The notes: generated by a model from the letters alone, not told the origin. Positions 1 to 7,999 are shown, counted from the first letter of the stretch. The stretch is DNA of 64,000 bases from Streptacidiphilus sp. ASG 303 (GCF_020991365.1 NZ_JAJLRA010000013.1:104064-168063); one strand, 5' to 3'. Program-made: numbers and translations.

Positions 1-100
1 CGAGCGTCTCGACGATGAGGGAGATCAGCTCGTGGCTGAGCTGGGCCCCGCTGCCGTGGTCGAGCACGACCTCGCCGGAGCCGGTCACCGGGCTTGTCAT
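1..100 (-). CDS. HypE/AIR-synthase-like protein, N-terminal fragment
   Basis: Only the first 33 codons are inside the window; the gene runs off the left edge. The start ATG is at 98-100 with a GAAGGGA ribosome-binding site about ten bases upstream. The visible residues include LDHGSGAQLSHELI, close to the HGSGG...LI opening of HypE, the hydrogenase-maturation protein that dehydrates the thiocarbamoyl group to a cyano ligand, and of related PurM/AIR-synthase-fold proteins. It lies 57 bases downstream of the cysteine hydrolase gene on the same strand, so the two may be co-transcribed. The family call rests on one short motif. No other hydrogenase-maturation gene is visible in the window. Confidence 0.5.
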   Translation of the reverse strand, partial: MTSPVTGSGEVVLDHGSGAQLSHELISLIVETL

Positions 101-157
101 GTGGAGTCGGTCCCTTCGGGACGTCGTGGGGGGAGGCGGCGGCCGTACCGGGGTCCG

Positions 158-748
158 CTAGGGGAGGATCTTGACGACCTTGCGGGGGAGCCCGCCCTCG
201 GCGTCGAGCACGGCGAAGATCTCCTTCGAGTCCGCCACCGTGGCGCAGTAGCCGCCGAGCCACTCCAGGGCGCGGTCGCGGTCCTCGGGATTGCCGGACA
301 CCACGCAGTCGGAGGGGACCCAGACGTTGTAGCCGCGGAAGAACGCGTCGGCCGCCGTGGTCTGGACGCAGATCTGGGTCTGCAGTCCGGTGACGAGGAC
401 GGTGTCGACGCCGGCCTCCTGCAGCCGGTCGTGCAGCTCGGTCTCGTAGAACCCGCTGTCCTTGTTCTTCTCCACGACGACGTCGCCCTCCGCGAGGAAG
501 TCGGCCAGGATGGCCGCCCCCTCCGAACCGCGCTGCAGGGGCAGGGTGCCGTCGAGGTCCCGCTCCACGTTCGGGTCGTCCGGCAGGTTCACCAGCTGCA
601 GGTGGTAGACGGCGTGGCCGCGCCGGCGCATCTCGTCGAGGAAGGCGGTGAAGTGAGGCTGCGCCTCGGCCATCGCCGACGTGCGCTCGGGGGTCTTGTG
701 GACCACGTCGGCCTGGAGGTCGTTGGTGAGAACGGCGATCTTGCCCAT
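158..748 (-). CDS. isochorismatase-family cysteine hydrolase
   Basis: A 196-residue protein of the isochorismatase-like hydrolase fold (nicotinamidase, isochorismatase, N-carbamoylsarcosine amidase relatives). The Asp-Lys-Cys triad is visible: Asp in LTNDLQADVV near the N-terminus, Lys in VVVEKNKDSGF, and the nucleophilic Cys in GLQTQICVQTT. The length is typical. The open frame extends further upstream, but I start at the ATG at 746-748 because it has an AAGGAT ribosome-binding site seven bases before it and the conserved fold begins there. It is cytosolic, with no signal peptide. The substrate cannot be told from sequence. The HypE-like gene follows on the same strand. Confidence 0.85.
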   Translation of the reverse strand: MGKIAVLTNDLQADVVHKTPERTSAMAEAQPHFTAFLDEMRRRGHAVYHLQLVNLPDDPNVERDLDGTLPLQRGSEGAAILADFLAEGDVVVEKNKDSGFYETELHDRLQEAGVDTVLVTGLQTQICVQTTAADAFFRGYNVWVPSDCVVSGNPEDRDRALEWLGGYCATVADSKEIFAVLDAEGGLPRKVVKILP

Positions 749-1620
749 GGGGATCCTTGCGAGGACGTGGAAGGCGCGGGAAGGAAGAACAGGGCCTTTC
801 GGCAGGCAGGAGCCGGCGGCCGCCTTGCGGACGTGCGGGCCCGTGGTACGGGCGCCGATACAACGTCCGCACCACGAAGGGGAATACGTCGGCAATACGC
901 ATCCGGAAAACAAACGGAACGATTTCCGCCGTTCGCTCCGGCGGGTGGGGGCCACCGCCCCGGACGCGACGTCGGAGACTCTGGCACAGGCCTTCGAGGG
1001 CAGTCAAGATCGCTATTCAGGCAGTTCTCCGGAAGCAACTCCTCCGCCTCAAGAGGGATATGAAGACAATTCAGCCAATGGTTCGTCCAAGGAATTGGCG
1101 GCCGGCCAGGCACCTCCGGCGGACCGCGCGGCGAGGCCCGCGACCGCCCCTCCGCACACCGAGGATCCCGGGCCGCACCAGGGCAACGGCCGTTCGGCCC
1201 CCGCCTTCCGCGCGCCGGGCCGCCGGCCGCAGGGACCCGGGGAAGCCGTCGGCCGGGGCCGCCCGGGCGGCGCGAACCGGCCATTCGGCCGGGGATCGGC
1301 CGGGGCCCGAACGCGCGGAGGAGCGGCTTTCGGACCCCGGCGCGGCACGCCCGTGGGAAGGGTGGGACGGAATTTGGAAAACTCTTGGTAAGAACTGTTC
1401 CCACGGCCGTCGGCGGGACTTCACGACGAGCGGCCACGGAGAGGCGCCCCGGGCTCCCGCCCGGCGCACCGGGTGCGGCCCGCGGGAGGGGGCCTTCACG
1501 TCCGGTCCGAGGGGCACGCCCGGGCCGCGCGGTCGACGCGGGGCGGGTCGCCGCCTTCCACTTCCCGGCCCGGGGGCCGCGGGGAACGTCGCGGCGGCGT
1601 CCGCCCGCGCCGGGGCCGCG

Positions 1621-1689
1621 GCGGGTCCCGGCTCGGGCGGGCGGGCCGACACGGCCGCGGGCGGCTGCGGCGGGTCCCGGCTCGGGCGG
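1621..1689. repeat. 20-base direct repeat
   Basis: The 20 bases beginning GCGGGTCCCGG occur identically at 1621-1640 and 1670-1689, inside the gene-free stretch just before the hexanucleotide tract. This may be slippage-derived. Confidence 0.7.
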
Positions 1690-1707
1690 ACGGACGCGGC
1701 CGGGGAC

Positions 1708-1753
1708 GCGGCTGCGGCTGCGGCTGCGGCTGCGGCTGCGGCTGCGGCTGCGG
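1708..1753. repeat. (GCGGCT)n hexanucleotide microsatellite
   Basis: About 7.7 perfect copies of GCGGCT. It would read as poly-Ala in one rightward frame and Pro-Gln in a leftward one, but neither frame belongs to a recognisable gene. Its length could vary between isolates by slippage. Confidence 0.85.
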
Positions 1754-1888
1754 GAGGCTCACGTCCCGGGCGGAGGAGCTCCCCGGGGCCCCGCCCGGGA
1801 GGCGGCGCCGCCGCCCGCCGGGAGCACCCGGGCCGGCCGGTCCGGCCCCGTCAGGGCCGGGACCCGGCGGGCGGGGCCGGACGCCGGA

Positions 1889-2377
1889 TCAGCGCGGGAG
1901 GTGGGACTCGACCGCCTTGACGACCTCCTCCGCCTCCGGCTCGGTGCGCGGCCGGATGCGGGCCACGGGCTCGCCCTCCGGCGAGAGGACCCACTTCTCG
2001 AAGTTCCACTGGACGTCGCCGGCCTCGCCGTCGGCGTCGGGTACCTGCGTGAGGGCGGCGAAGAGCGGGTGGCTGCCCTCGCCGTTGACCTCGATCTTCT
2101 CCATCAGCGGGAAGGACACCCCGTAGGTGGTCGAGCAGAAGGTGCTGATCTCCTCGGCGGTGCCCGGCTCCTGCCCGGCGAACTGGTTGCAGGGGAAGCC
2201 GAGCACGGTGAAGCCCCGGTCGGCGTAGCGCTGCTGGAGGCGCTCCAGGCCCTCGTACTGCGGGGTCAGGCCGCACTTGGAGGCGACGTTCACCAGCAGC
2301 AGCACCTTGCCGCGGTGGTCGGCGAGCGAGGTCGGCGCACCGTTCAGGGTGCGCAGGGGGAAGTCGTACAGGTCCAT
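1889..2377 (-). CDS. glutathione peroxidase family protein (Cys type)
   Basis: A 162-residue thiol peroxidase reducing H2O2 or organic hydroperoxides. Family signatures appear in order: NVASKCGLTPQY with the peroxidatic Cys (not selenocysteine), LGFPCNQFAGQEPG with the conserved Gln, and WNFEKW with the Trp/Asn of the catalytic tetrad. Actinomycetes lack glutathione, so thioredoxin or mycothiol systems are the likely reductants, as known for other bacterial Cys-GPx enzymes. The start at 2375-2377 follows a GAGGGAG ribosome-binding site; the open frame reaches further up, but without homology. It appears monocistronic, and the TetR gene upstream on the same strand ends 159 bases away. Confidence 0.93.
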   Translation of the reverse strand: MDLYDFPLRTLNGAPTSLADHRGKVLLLVNVASKCGLTPQYEGLERLQQRYADRGFTVLGFPCNQFAGQEPGTAEEISTFCSTTYGVSFPLMEKIEVNGEGSHPLFAALTQVPDADGEAGDVQWNFEKWVLSPEGEPVARIRPRTEPEAEEVVKAVESHLPR

Positions 2378-2536
2378 GGGGTCTCCCTCGGGGTGCGGGG
2401 GCGCGCGCCGCACCCCACCGCACAACCTACGCCCGGCCGGGGCCGCCCTCCTCCACCGCGGGAGCTCCCCGCGGGGGGCGCGGTCGCCAGGGCGGCAGGC
2501 CGCGCGGACGGGGCCGGCCGGGCGTCCGTGCCGGGG

Positions 2537-3199
2537 TCAGGCCGACCGGTGGGGGCCGAGGTCGCGCAGCACGGCGCCGAGCCCGTCCCGGGTGAGGGGG
2601 GTGCCGGGCAGCGGGACGGGCCCGCCGGCGCGCAGGCCGTCGAGGAGCAGGGCGAGGTAGCGCCGCCAGGCGTCGGGGGCGGCGGCGGTGAGGGCCGGTA
2701 CGGCGCGGCCGAGGGCGGCGAAGGAGAAGAGCAGGTCCTCGGCGTTCACGTCGTCGCGCATGGCGCCCTGGGCCTGGGCGCGGGCGGCCAGGAGGGAGAC
2801 GGTCTCCCGGTTCTCGGCGTGGAGCACCTCCAGGGCGGCGACGCCGGGGATGCCGGTGGTCATGAGGTCGTTGGCGCCGCGGTCGGCGGCGAGCCCGGCG
2901 AAGATCCGCTCCAGGTAGGCGGTGAGCCCGGCCCAGGCGTCCTCGCTGCGCCGGGCCTCCTCGCCCGCGCGCGCCGTGTCGGCGAGGACGCCCCGGAAGA
3001 CGGCGCCGACGAGGGCGGCGCGGTCGGGGAAGTGCCGGTACAGGGTGGCGTTGCCGACGCCGGCGCGACGGGCGATCTCGTCCAGGGGGGCGTCGAGGCC
3101 CTGCTCGGCGAAGACCTCGGCGGCGGCGGCCGTCAGCCGTTCCCGGTTGCGCCGGGCGTCACGCCGCAGGGGCGCCGCACTCCGCCCGTCCGCCTCCAT
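2537..3199 (-). CDS. TetR/AcrR family transcriptional regulator
   Basis: A 220-residue one-component repressor. Residues about 10-58 form the TetR DNA-binding domain, with the typical helix-turn-helix IARRAGVGNATLYRHFPDRAALV. The C-terminal ligand-binding region has the usual low conservation. I start at the ATG at 3197-3199; the longer frame would add a Pro/Arg-rich stretch overlapping the intergenic operator. It is divergent from the patatin-like lipase gene, and the 149-base gap holds a strong inverted repeat (3304-3325), so autoregulation and control of the lipase are the natural reading. The inducer is unknown. Confidence 0.9.
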   Translation of the reverse strand: MEADGRSAAPLRRDARRNRERLTAAAAEVFAEQGLDAPLDEIARRAGVGNATLYRHFPDRAALVGAVFRGVLADTARAGEEARRSEDAWAGLTAYLERIFAGLAADRGANDLMTTGIPGVAALEVLHAENRETVSLLAARAQAQGAMRDDVNAEDLLFSFAALGRAVPALTAAAPDAWRRYLALLLDGLRAGGPVPLPGTPLTRDGLGAVLRDLGPHRSA

Positions 3200-3303
3200 C
3201 CGCCCGCCCGCTCCCGTCCGCCGCCGGTCCGCCGCCGCCCGTTCCCGCCCGGATCCCCCGAGGGTGGGCCGCCCGTCCGCCCCGATGCTATCGTCGGCGG
3301 GCA

Positions 3304-3325
3304 AAACGGGGAGCAGTCCCCGTTT
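3304..3325. promoter_or_regulatory. TetR-type operator, inverted repeat AAACGGGGA-N4-TCCCCGTTT
   Basis: Perfect 9-base arms with a 4-base spacer lie 23 bases before the lipase start and 104 bases before the TetR start. A C/G-rich core flanked by A/T is common among operators of TetR regulators that control a divergent gene. The binding protein is inferred from position. Confidence 0.75.
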
Positions 3326-3348
3326 ACCGGCTCGGGGAGGGGCGGACC

Positions 3349-4191
3349 ATGGCGGGCACGGCACTGGTGCTGGGGGGCGGCGGGTACACCGCGCAGGCGT
3401 GGCAGGCCGGCGTGCTGGCCGGACTGGCCGGGGCCGGGGTCGACCTCACCACCGCCGACCTCGTGCTCGGCACCTCGGCGGGCGCCGTGCTGGGCACCCG
3501 GCTGGCCTCCGGCGAGCCTCCCGACCGGCTCTACGGGAGGGAGCTGGAGGGCGGCCGGGACGGCCTCGACCTGCGGATCTCCCTCGCCGCCACCGCCCGG
3601 TTCCTGTGGGCGGTCCACGGCACCAGGGACCCCGGACGCGCACGGCGGCGCCTGGGACGGCTCGCCCGGAGCGTCCGCACCGGCGTCGGCGAGGACGAGG
3701 TCCTCACCGCCGTCGCCTCCCTGACCGGGGTGCGGGAGTGGCCCGGCCGCGCGCTGCGCGTCGCCGCCGTCGACGTCTCCACCGGGGCCGTGGGCACCTT
3801 CGACGCGGGTGGCGGGGTGGACCTGCCGCGGGCCGTCGCGGCGAGCTGCGCGGTGCCGGGCATCTGGCCGCCGATCGCCGCGGACGGCCGCCGGTGGATG
3901 GACGGCGGCGTCCGCTCCACCACCAATGCCGACCTCGTCCGGGGGTACGGGCGGGTCGTGGTGCTGGCCCCGCTGCCGCGGCCCGTCGGGCCGGGGCCGG
4001 GCGCGGCGGACCATGTCGCGGAGCTGGCCGCGGGCGGCACCGAGGCCGTCCTCCTCACCCCGGACCGGGCCTCCCGCAGGGCCTTCGGCCGCAACCCGCT
4101 CGACCACGCCCGCAGGCCCGCCGCGGCCCGCGCCGGACACGCGCAGGCGGCCGCCGCGGCCGGGGCCGTGGCGGCCGTCTGGCACGGCTGA
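3349..4191 (+). CDS. patatin-like phospholipase
   Basis: A 280-residue serine acyl hydrolase of the patatin/RssA group. Visible motifs: the oxyanion-hole glycine run LVLGGGGYTAQAWQAGVL at the N-terminus, the nucleophile elbow GTSAGA (GxSxG) around residue 40, and DGGVRSTTNADL carrying the catalytic Asp of the DG(G/A) motif around residue 185. There is no signal peptide, so it is probably cytosolic. Divergent transcription from a TetR gene across a clear operator suggests substrate- or product-induced expression. The lipid substrate cannot be read from sequence. Confidence 0.9.
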   Translation: MAGTALVLGGGGYTAQAWQAGVLAGLAGAGVDLTTADLVLGTSAGAVLGTRLASGEPPDRLYGRELEGGRDGLDLRISLAATARFLWAVHGTRDPGRARRRLGRLARSVRTGVGEDEVLTAVASLTGVREWPGRALRVAAVDVSTGAVGTFDAGGGVDLPRAVAASCAVPGIWPPIAADGRRWMDGGVRSTTNADLVRGYGRVVVLAPLPRPVGPGPGAADHVAELAAGGTEAVLLTPDRASRRAFGRNPLDHARRPAAARAGHAQAAAAAGAVAAVWHG

Positions 4192-4286
4192 CCCGGACGG
4201 GCCGGTTCGGACGGGCCGGTTCGGACGGACGGGCGGGCGCGGGCCGGGGCGGACCGGGCCGGGGCGCGCCGCCGGCCCGGTCCGGT

Positions 4287-5030
4287 TCAGCGCCGGTCGA
4301 GCACCCGGGAGAGGAAGCGCCGGGTCGACGGGTGCCGCGGATCGGTCAGCACCTGCTCCGCAGTGCCCTCCTCCCGGATCACACCGTCCTCCAGGAAGCA
4401 GACCCGGTCGGCGACCTGCCGGGCGAAGCCCATCTCGTGCGTGGCCATCAGGATGGTCATCCCCCGCTGCTTGAGGTCCGCGACCACGTCGAGGACCTCC
4501 CCCACTAGCTCCGGGTCGAGCGCCGAGGTGATCTCGTCGAGGAGCAGCAGCTCAGGCTCCGTCGCCAGGGCGCGGGCGATGGCGGCGCGCTGCTGCTGCC
4601 CGCCGGAGAGGCGGTCGGGGTGGTCCCGCTCCTTGTCCGCGAGCCCGAGCCTGGCCAGCAGTCCGCGGGCCGTCTCCTCGGCCTGCCGGCGCGGCACGCC
4701 GTGGACGATCCGGGGCGCGAGCGTGATGTTGTCGAGCACGCTCAGGTGCGGGAAGAGGTTGTACGCCTGGAAGACGACGCCGATCCGCCGGCGGGCGACG
4801 TCGGCGTCCAGGCGGGGGTCGGTCAGCTCGGTGCCGCCCAGGTGGACGGTGCCGTCGTCGACGACGTCCAGCAGGTCCACGCAGCGCAGCAGGGTCGACT
4901 TGCCCGAGCCCGAGCCGCCGATGAGGCAGACGACCTCGTGCTCGGCGACGTCGAGGTCGACCGAGCGCAGGACCGTGCGGGAGCCGTACCGCTTGTGCAG
5001 GCCGCGGATCCTCAGCAGGGGCTCGTTCAC
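4287..5030 (-). CDS. polar amino-acid ABC transporter ATP-binding protein (GlnQ/HisP type)
   Basis: A 247-residue ATPase that powers amino-acid import. It has Walker A GGSGSGKSTL, the Q-loop FQAYNLFPHLSV, signature LSGGQQQRAAIARAL, Walker B LLLLDEITSALDP and switch His ATHEMGFAR. The GTG start at 5028-5030 overlaps the permease stop by four bases (GTGA), implying translational coupling. It is the last gene of a binding protein-permease-ATPase operon. The nearest characterised types import Glu, Gln, His, Arg or cystine. The Cys-type leader peptide upstream favours cystine or another sulfur compound, which is inference. Confidence 0.93.
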   Translation of the reverse strand: MNEPLLRIRGLHKRYGSRTVLRSVDLDVAEHEVVCLIGGSGSGKSTLLRCVDLLDVVDDGTVHLGGTELTDPRLDADVARRRIGVVFQAYNLFPHLSVLDNITLAPRIVHGVPRRQAEETARGLLARLGLADKERDHPDRLSGGQQQRAAIARALATEPELLLLDEITSALDPELVGEVLDVVADLKQRGMTILMATHEMGFARQVADRVCFLEDGVIREEGTAEQVLTDPRHPSTRRFLSRVLDRR

Positions 5031-6031
5031 CGGGCCGCCTCCGCCCGGGTGCGCTGCGCCGCCCGCCGCTGCAGGCGGTCGGCGACGCGGGTCAGCGGGA
5101 CGGTCACGGCGATGAAGAGCAGCGCCGCCCCGAGGTAGGGGGTGTAGTTGAAGTCGTAGTCCGCCTTGATCTGGGCGACCCGCAGGGCTTCGAGGGGACC
5201 GAGGACGGCGACCAGGGCGGTGTCCTTCTGGAGGGCGATGAAGTCGTTGAGCAGGGGCGGGAGCACGTTCCGCACCGCCTGCGGCAGGACCACGTGCCGC
5301 AGGGTCTGCGAACCGCTCAGCCCCAGCGCCCGGGCGGCGTTGCGCTGGGCGGGGTGGACCGACTCCAGTCCGGCGCGTAGGACCTCGGCGACGTAGGCGG
5401 TGTAGGAGAGGACGAGGGCGATCACGCCGAGCACCCACGGCTGCGACGGGGTGCCCTGCAGCCGGAGGGCCGGCAGGCCGAAGCCGACCAGGAAGACCAG
5501 CAGCAGGGTCGGCACCCCGCGGAAGACGTCCACGTACACGGTCGCGGCCAGCCGCAGCGGCTGGAGGCCGGGTGCCCGGGTCACCCGCACCAGGGCGACG
5601 GCGAGCCCGAGGACCAGGATCAGCGCCTCGGCGACGAGGAACATCCTGACGTTGAGCCAGAAGCCCTGCAGGATCTCGGGGAGGGCCGCCCGGAACTCCC
5701 CGGCGTCCAGGAAGAGGCCGTGGACCCGGTCCCAGCCCGGGGAGGCGACGGCGGCCGCCGCCAGCAGCCCCAGGAAGGCCAGGGTGGACAGGGCGGCGAT
5801 CCAGGTGTCGCGCCGGCGGCGGGAGCGCCGGAACCGCTCCCGCTCCTGCTCACGGGGGCTCGGCCGGTGCTCCTCCTCCGCAGCCCCGGTGGCCGGTGCC
5901 ACGGGGGCCGGTGCGCCGCTGGACGGTGCGCCGGGGGCGGGTGTGCCGGGTGCCGGTGTCGGGGTGGGCCGGTCCGGTACGGCTTGGTTCTCGGGCCCGG
6001 CGGTGCCGGGTTCGGTGGTGCCGTGTTCCAT
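5027..6031 (-). CDS. polar amino-acid ABC transporter permease (HisM/GlnP family)
   Basis: A 334-residue inner-membrane permease. A Pro/Ala/Gly-rich cytosolic N-terminal extension of about 90 residues, unusual for the family, precedes the first membrane helix (TWIAALSTLAFLGLLAAAAV). The transport domain has about five more helices and the EAA loop RALGLSGSQTLRHVVLPQA that contacts the ATPase. Only one permease is present, so the transporter probably works as a homodimer of this subunit. It starts 10 bases after the binding-protein stop and overlaps the ATPase start. The extension is low-complexity and probably disordered. Confidence 0.92.
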   Translation of the reverse strand: MEHGTTEPGTAGPENQAVPDRPTPTPAPGTPAPGAPSSGAPAPVAPATGAAEEEHRPSPREQERERFRRSRRRRDTWIAALSTLAFLGLLAAAAVASPGWDRVHGLFLDAGEFRAALPEILQGFWLNVRMFLVAEALILVLGLAVALVRVTRAPGLQPLRLAATVYVDVFRGVPTLLLVFLVGFGLPALRLQGTPSQPWVLGVIALVLSYTAYVAEVLRAGLESVHPAQRNAARALGLSGSQTLRHVVLPQAVRNVLPPLLNDFIALQKDTALVAVLGPLEALRVAQIKADYDFNYTPYLGAALLFIAVTVPLTRVADRLQRRAAQRTRAEAAR

Positions 6032-6041
6032 GGCGGGTCCG

Positions 6042-6929
6042 TTACTGCTTCAGCTCGGGGACGTCGGCCGAGGCGGACAGCCACTGGTCGGTGATCCTCT
6101 TCAGCGTGCCGTCGGCCTTCAGGTCGGCGAGGGCGCGGTTCACGCAGGCGGTCAGTCCGCTGCCCTTCTTCAGGAGCAGGCCGAACTCCTCGGGCGTGCC
6201 GCCGCTGTAGCCGAACTGGCCGAGGATCCTGCCGTGCTCCAGCTCGGCGCCGGCCAGGTAGAACACGGTGGGCATGTCGGTGACGATCGCGTCGATCTGG
6301 CCGTTCTGCAGGGCGCGGATCTCGTCGTTGGTGGTGTTGAAGACGCTGGGCCGGTGCGAGGGCCCGATCCGGTCGAGCACGGCCTGGTAGCTGGTGGTGG
6401 CGACCTGCACGCCGATCCTGGCGCCCTTGAGCCCGGCCAGCGACGCGGTCTTCGCGTACGGCGACCCGTCCAGCACGAGGACGCCCTGGCTGGCCGTGTA
6501 GTAGCTGGTGGAGAAGTCCACCGCCTTGGCGCGCTGGGGGGTGACGGAGATCTGGTTGATGTCGAAGTCGAAGTTCTTGGCGCCCGGGGCGTAGGAGTTG
6601 TCGAAGGGTTCGACGACCCACGTCACCCGGCTGCGGTCGAAGCCGAGCTTCCCGGCCACCGCGTACGCGACCGCACTCTCGAAGCCCTTGCCGTTGGCGG
6701 GCTTGTTGTCCTGGAACCAGGGCGCGTAGGCCGGGGAGTCCGTCGCGACGGTCAGCCGGCCCCTGCGGTACAGGTGCGGGCTGTCCGGCGTGCAGGCGGA
6801 GGCGGCCTTGCCGGAGGGTGCGGCCGCGGCAGACGCGGGCTTCGCCTCGGGCTGGGGGGCGCACGCGGAGGCCGCCAGGGCGAGGGCGGCGCCCGCGCAT
6901 GCGGAGACAAGGGTACGGAGACGGAGCAC
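6042..6929 (-). CDS. amino-acid ABC transporter substrate-binding lipoprotein (family 3)
   Basis: A 295-residue periplasmic-type binding protein anchored as a lipoprotein. The N-terminal hydrophobic stretch ends in LAASAC, a lipobox, with the mature lipid-modified Cys near residue 23. The SBP family 3 fold is clear from GRLTVATDSPAYAPWF and DINQISVTPQRAKAVDFSTSYY. The open frame extends far upstream, but I choose the GTG at 6927-6929 because an AAGGA ribosome-binding site lies seven bases before it and the signal peptide starts there. It heads the operon with the permease and ATPase. A Cys-containing leader peptide in the 5' region suggests control by cysteine supply and hence a sulfur amino-acid substrate. 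Confidence 0.92.
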   Translation of the reverse strand: MLRLRTLVSACAGAALALAASACAPQPEAKPASAAAAPSGKAASACTPDSPHLYRRGRLTVATDSPAYAPWFQDNKPANGKGFESAVAYAVAGKLGFDRSRVTWVVEPFDNSYAPGAKNFDFDINQISVTPQRAKAVDFSTSYYTASQGVLVLDGSPYAKTASLAGLKGARIGVQVATTSYQAVLDRIGPSHRPSVFNTTNDEIRALQNGQIDAIVTDMPTVFYLAGAELEHGRILGQFGYSGGTPEEFGLLLKKGSGLTACVNRALADLKADGTLKRITDQWLSASADVPELKQ

Positions 6930-6994
6930 GGGGGTTTCCTTCACAGGGGAGTCCGGAGAGGGACGGTACGGGGGGAGGGGCCTGGGTCGCGCGC

Positions 6995-7069
6995 TCAGCG
7001 GCACAGGTCGGCGGCACAGCGCACGTGGTCCACGTGGCGGCGGCGTACCAGCGGGAAGGGTCCGGACAT
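6995..7069 (-). CDS. putative Cys-type leader peptide upstream of the transporter
   Basis: A 24-codon ORF, ATG at 7067-7069 and TGA at 6995-6997, 65 bases before the transporter start. It contains LVRRRHVDHVRC and a second Cys two codons from the end. From memory, short Streptomyces peptides with an RRHVDL...C core, labelled 'putative leader peptide', precede sulfur-compound transport and metabolism genes, and leaderless poly-Cys ORFs act as cysteine-responsive attenuators in mycobacteria. There is no ribosome-binding site; a -10-like hexamer seven bases before the ATG suggests a leaderless start. GTCCGGA at 7061-7067 can pair with TCCGGAC at 6951-6957 near the downstream ribosome-binding site. 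Confidence 0.7.
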   Translation of the reverse strand: MSGPFPLVRRRHVDHVRCAADLCR

Positions 7070-7076
7070 GCGTTTC

Positions 7077-7106
7077 AGCATTCCGGGCGGCCGAGCGCGG
7101 TGTCAA
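7077..7106 (-). promoter_or_regulatory. promoter of the transporter operon (leaderless)
   Basis: Read leftward: TTGACA at 7106-7101, an 18-base spacer, AATGCT at 7082-7077, then seven bases to the leader-peptide ATG. This places the expected +1 on the ATG itself. The -35 is consensus; the -10 lacks the first T of TANNNT. Confidence 0.55.
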
Positions 7107-7144
7107 TTGCGGCGATCACCTTCCGATAACACCGCGACAACATG

Positions 7145-7999
7145 TCAGCTGGTGAGACGGAAGACCGGGTCGCCCTCACGCAGACCGAACAGTGCGGACG
7201 CGGAGCCGCCGCGCACCACGAGTTCGGCGAAGCCGATTCCCGAACTCCCGACGGTGATCCCGGGCTCGCCGTACGGCACGTCGGGCAGCCGGTCGTAGCG
7301 GCGCACCAGGACGCTCCGGCCGTCGCGCCGGCTGCGGACGGGCAGGGCGTCCGCGCCGCCCGGTCCGTCGGCGCCGTCCGCGCCGGGGAGGGCCGCGGCG
7401 GGCCGGTCCAGCTTGCAGTTGCCGAAGTTGTCCACGACGGCGACCCGCACCTCCGCGGGCTCCGGGGCCTGGACGGCGTGCGGCTGCGCGGGGACCGGGC
7501 GGCCGTCGACCAGCCAGCGGGCCAGCAGCGGCGCGTACCAGAGGCTGCGGAACTGGGTCCGGGCGATCTCCTCCACCTCGGCCGGACCGAGCCGCGCCCA
7601 CTGCGCCGCGGCGGCCTCCAGGACCTCGCGCACGTCGGTGACCTGCACCTCCTCCAGGCCCAGGTAGGCCGCAAGCGGGGCGAGGACCCGGGGGTTCAGC
7701 GTGCTGACGACCAGGTGCTCCCCGTGGCGGAACCAGCAGAACGGCGCGCCGTTGGGCCAGTGGCCGTCCCGGGGGGCGATGTTGACCAGCACCACGGTCG
7801 GGTGGGTCGGCCCGCCGGTCAGGCCGGTGGAGCGCAGCAGGTCGAGCAGGGTGAGAGCGGCGGCGCCCTCCGGGTCCGGGCCGGCCAGCGGGAGGAGGCT
7901 CGGCGTGGCGCCGAAGAGCGCGGCGATCCGGGCGGACTGCCGGGCCACCGCGTTGGGGTCGGCGCAGTCGGTGAGGGAGATGACGGGGGGACAGGACAT
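7145..7999 (-). CDS. SAM hydroxide adenosyltransferase / SAM hydrolase family (DUF62)
   Basis: A 284-residue protein of the family that includes SAM hydrolases and the fluorinase/chlorinase. The hydrolase type converts SAM and water to adenosine and L-methionine. Matches to the family pattern: ISLTDCADPNAVARQ at the N-terminus, APFCWFRHGEHLVVSTLNP in the middle, AVVDNFGNCKL (the D-x-FGN motif) and the C-terminal barrel GSSGIGFAELVVRGGSASAL. The start at 7997-7999 follows GAAGGG eight bases away. The 5' region encodes a Met-rich leader peptide and an intrinsic terminator, fitting methionine-controlled release of Met from SAM. Whether the activity is hydrolysis or halogenation is not decidable here; with no halometabolite genes nearby, hydrolysis is likelier. 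Confidence 0.8.
   Translation of the reverse strand: MSCPPVISLTDCADPNAVARQSARIAALFGATPSLLPLAGPDPEGAAALTLLDLLRSTGLTGGPTHPTVVLVNIAPRDGHWPNGAPFCWFRHGEHLVVSTLNPRVLAPLAAYLGLEEVQVTDVREVLEAAAAQWARLGPAEVEEIARTQFRSLWYAPLLARWLVDGRPVPAQPHAVQAPEPAEVRVAVVDNFGNCKLDRPAAALPGADGADGPGGADALPVRSRRDGRSVLVRRYDRLPDVPYGEPGITVGSSGIGFAELVVRGGSASALFGLREGDPVFRLTS

Larger units (their letters stand above)
749..1888. other. 1.1-kb stretch without a recognisable gene
   Basis: Several open frames cross this stretch on both strands, but none gives a recognisable protein; they are Arg/Gly/Pro/Ala-rich products of GC-rich DNA. Two patches, about 855-935 and 1010-1100, are noticeably richer in A/T than the surroundings and could hold promoters, the first being placed to serve the cysteine hydrolase. 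The right half carries the simple repeats listed separately. Confidence 0.6.

Noticed and set aside
757..1920. Long rightward frame with a poly-Ala run
   Set aside because: The product is Arg/Gly/Pro/Ala low-complexity with no domain, and it overlaps the cysteine hydrolase and glutathione peroxidase regions on the other strand.
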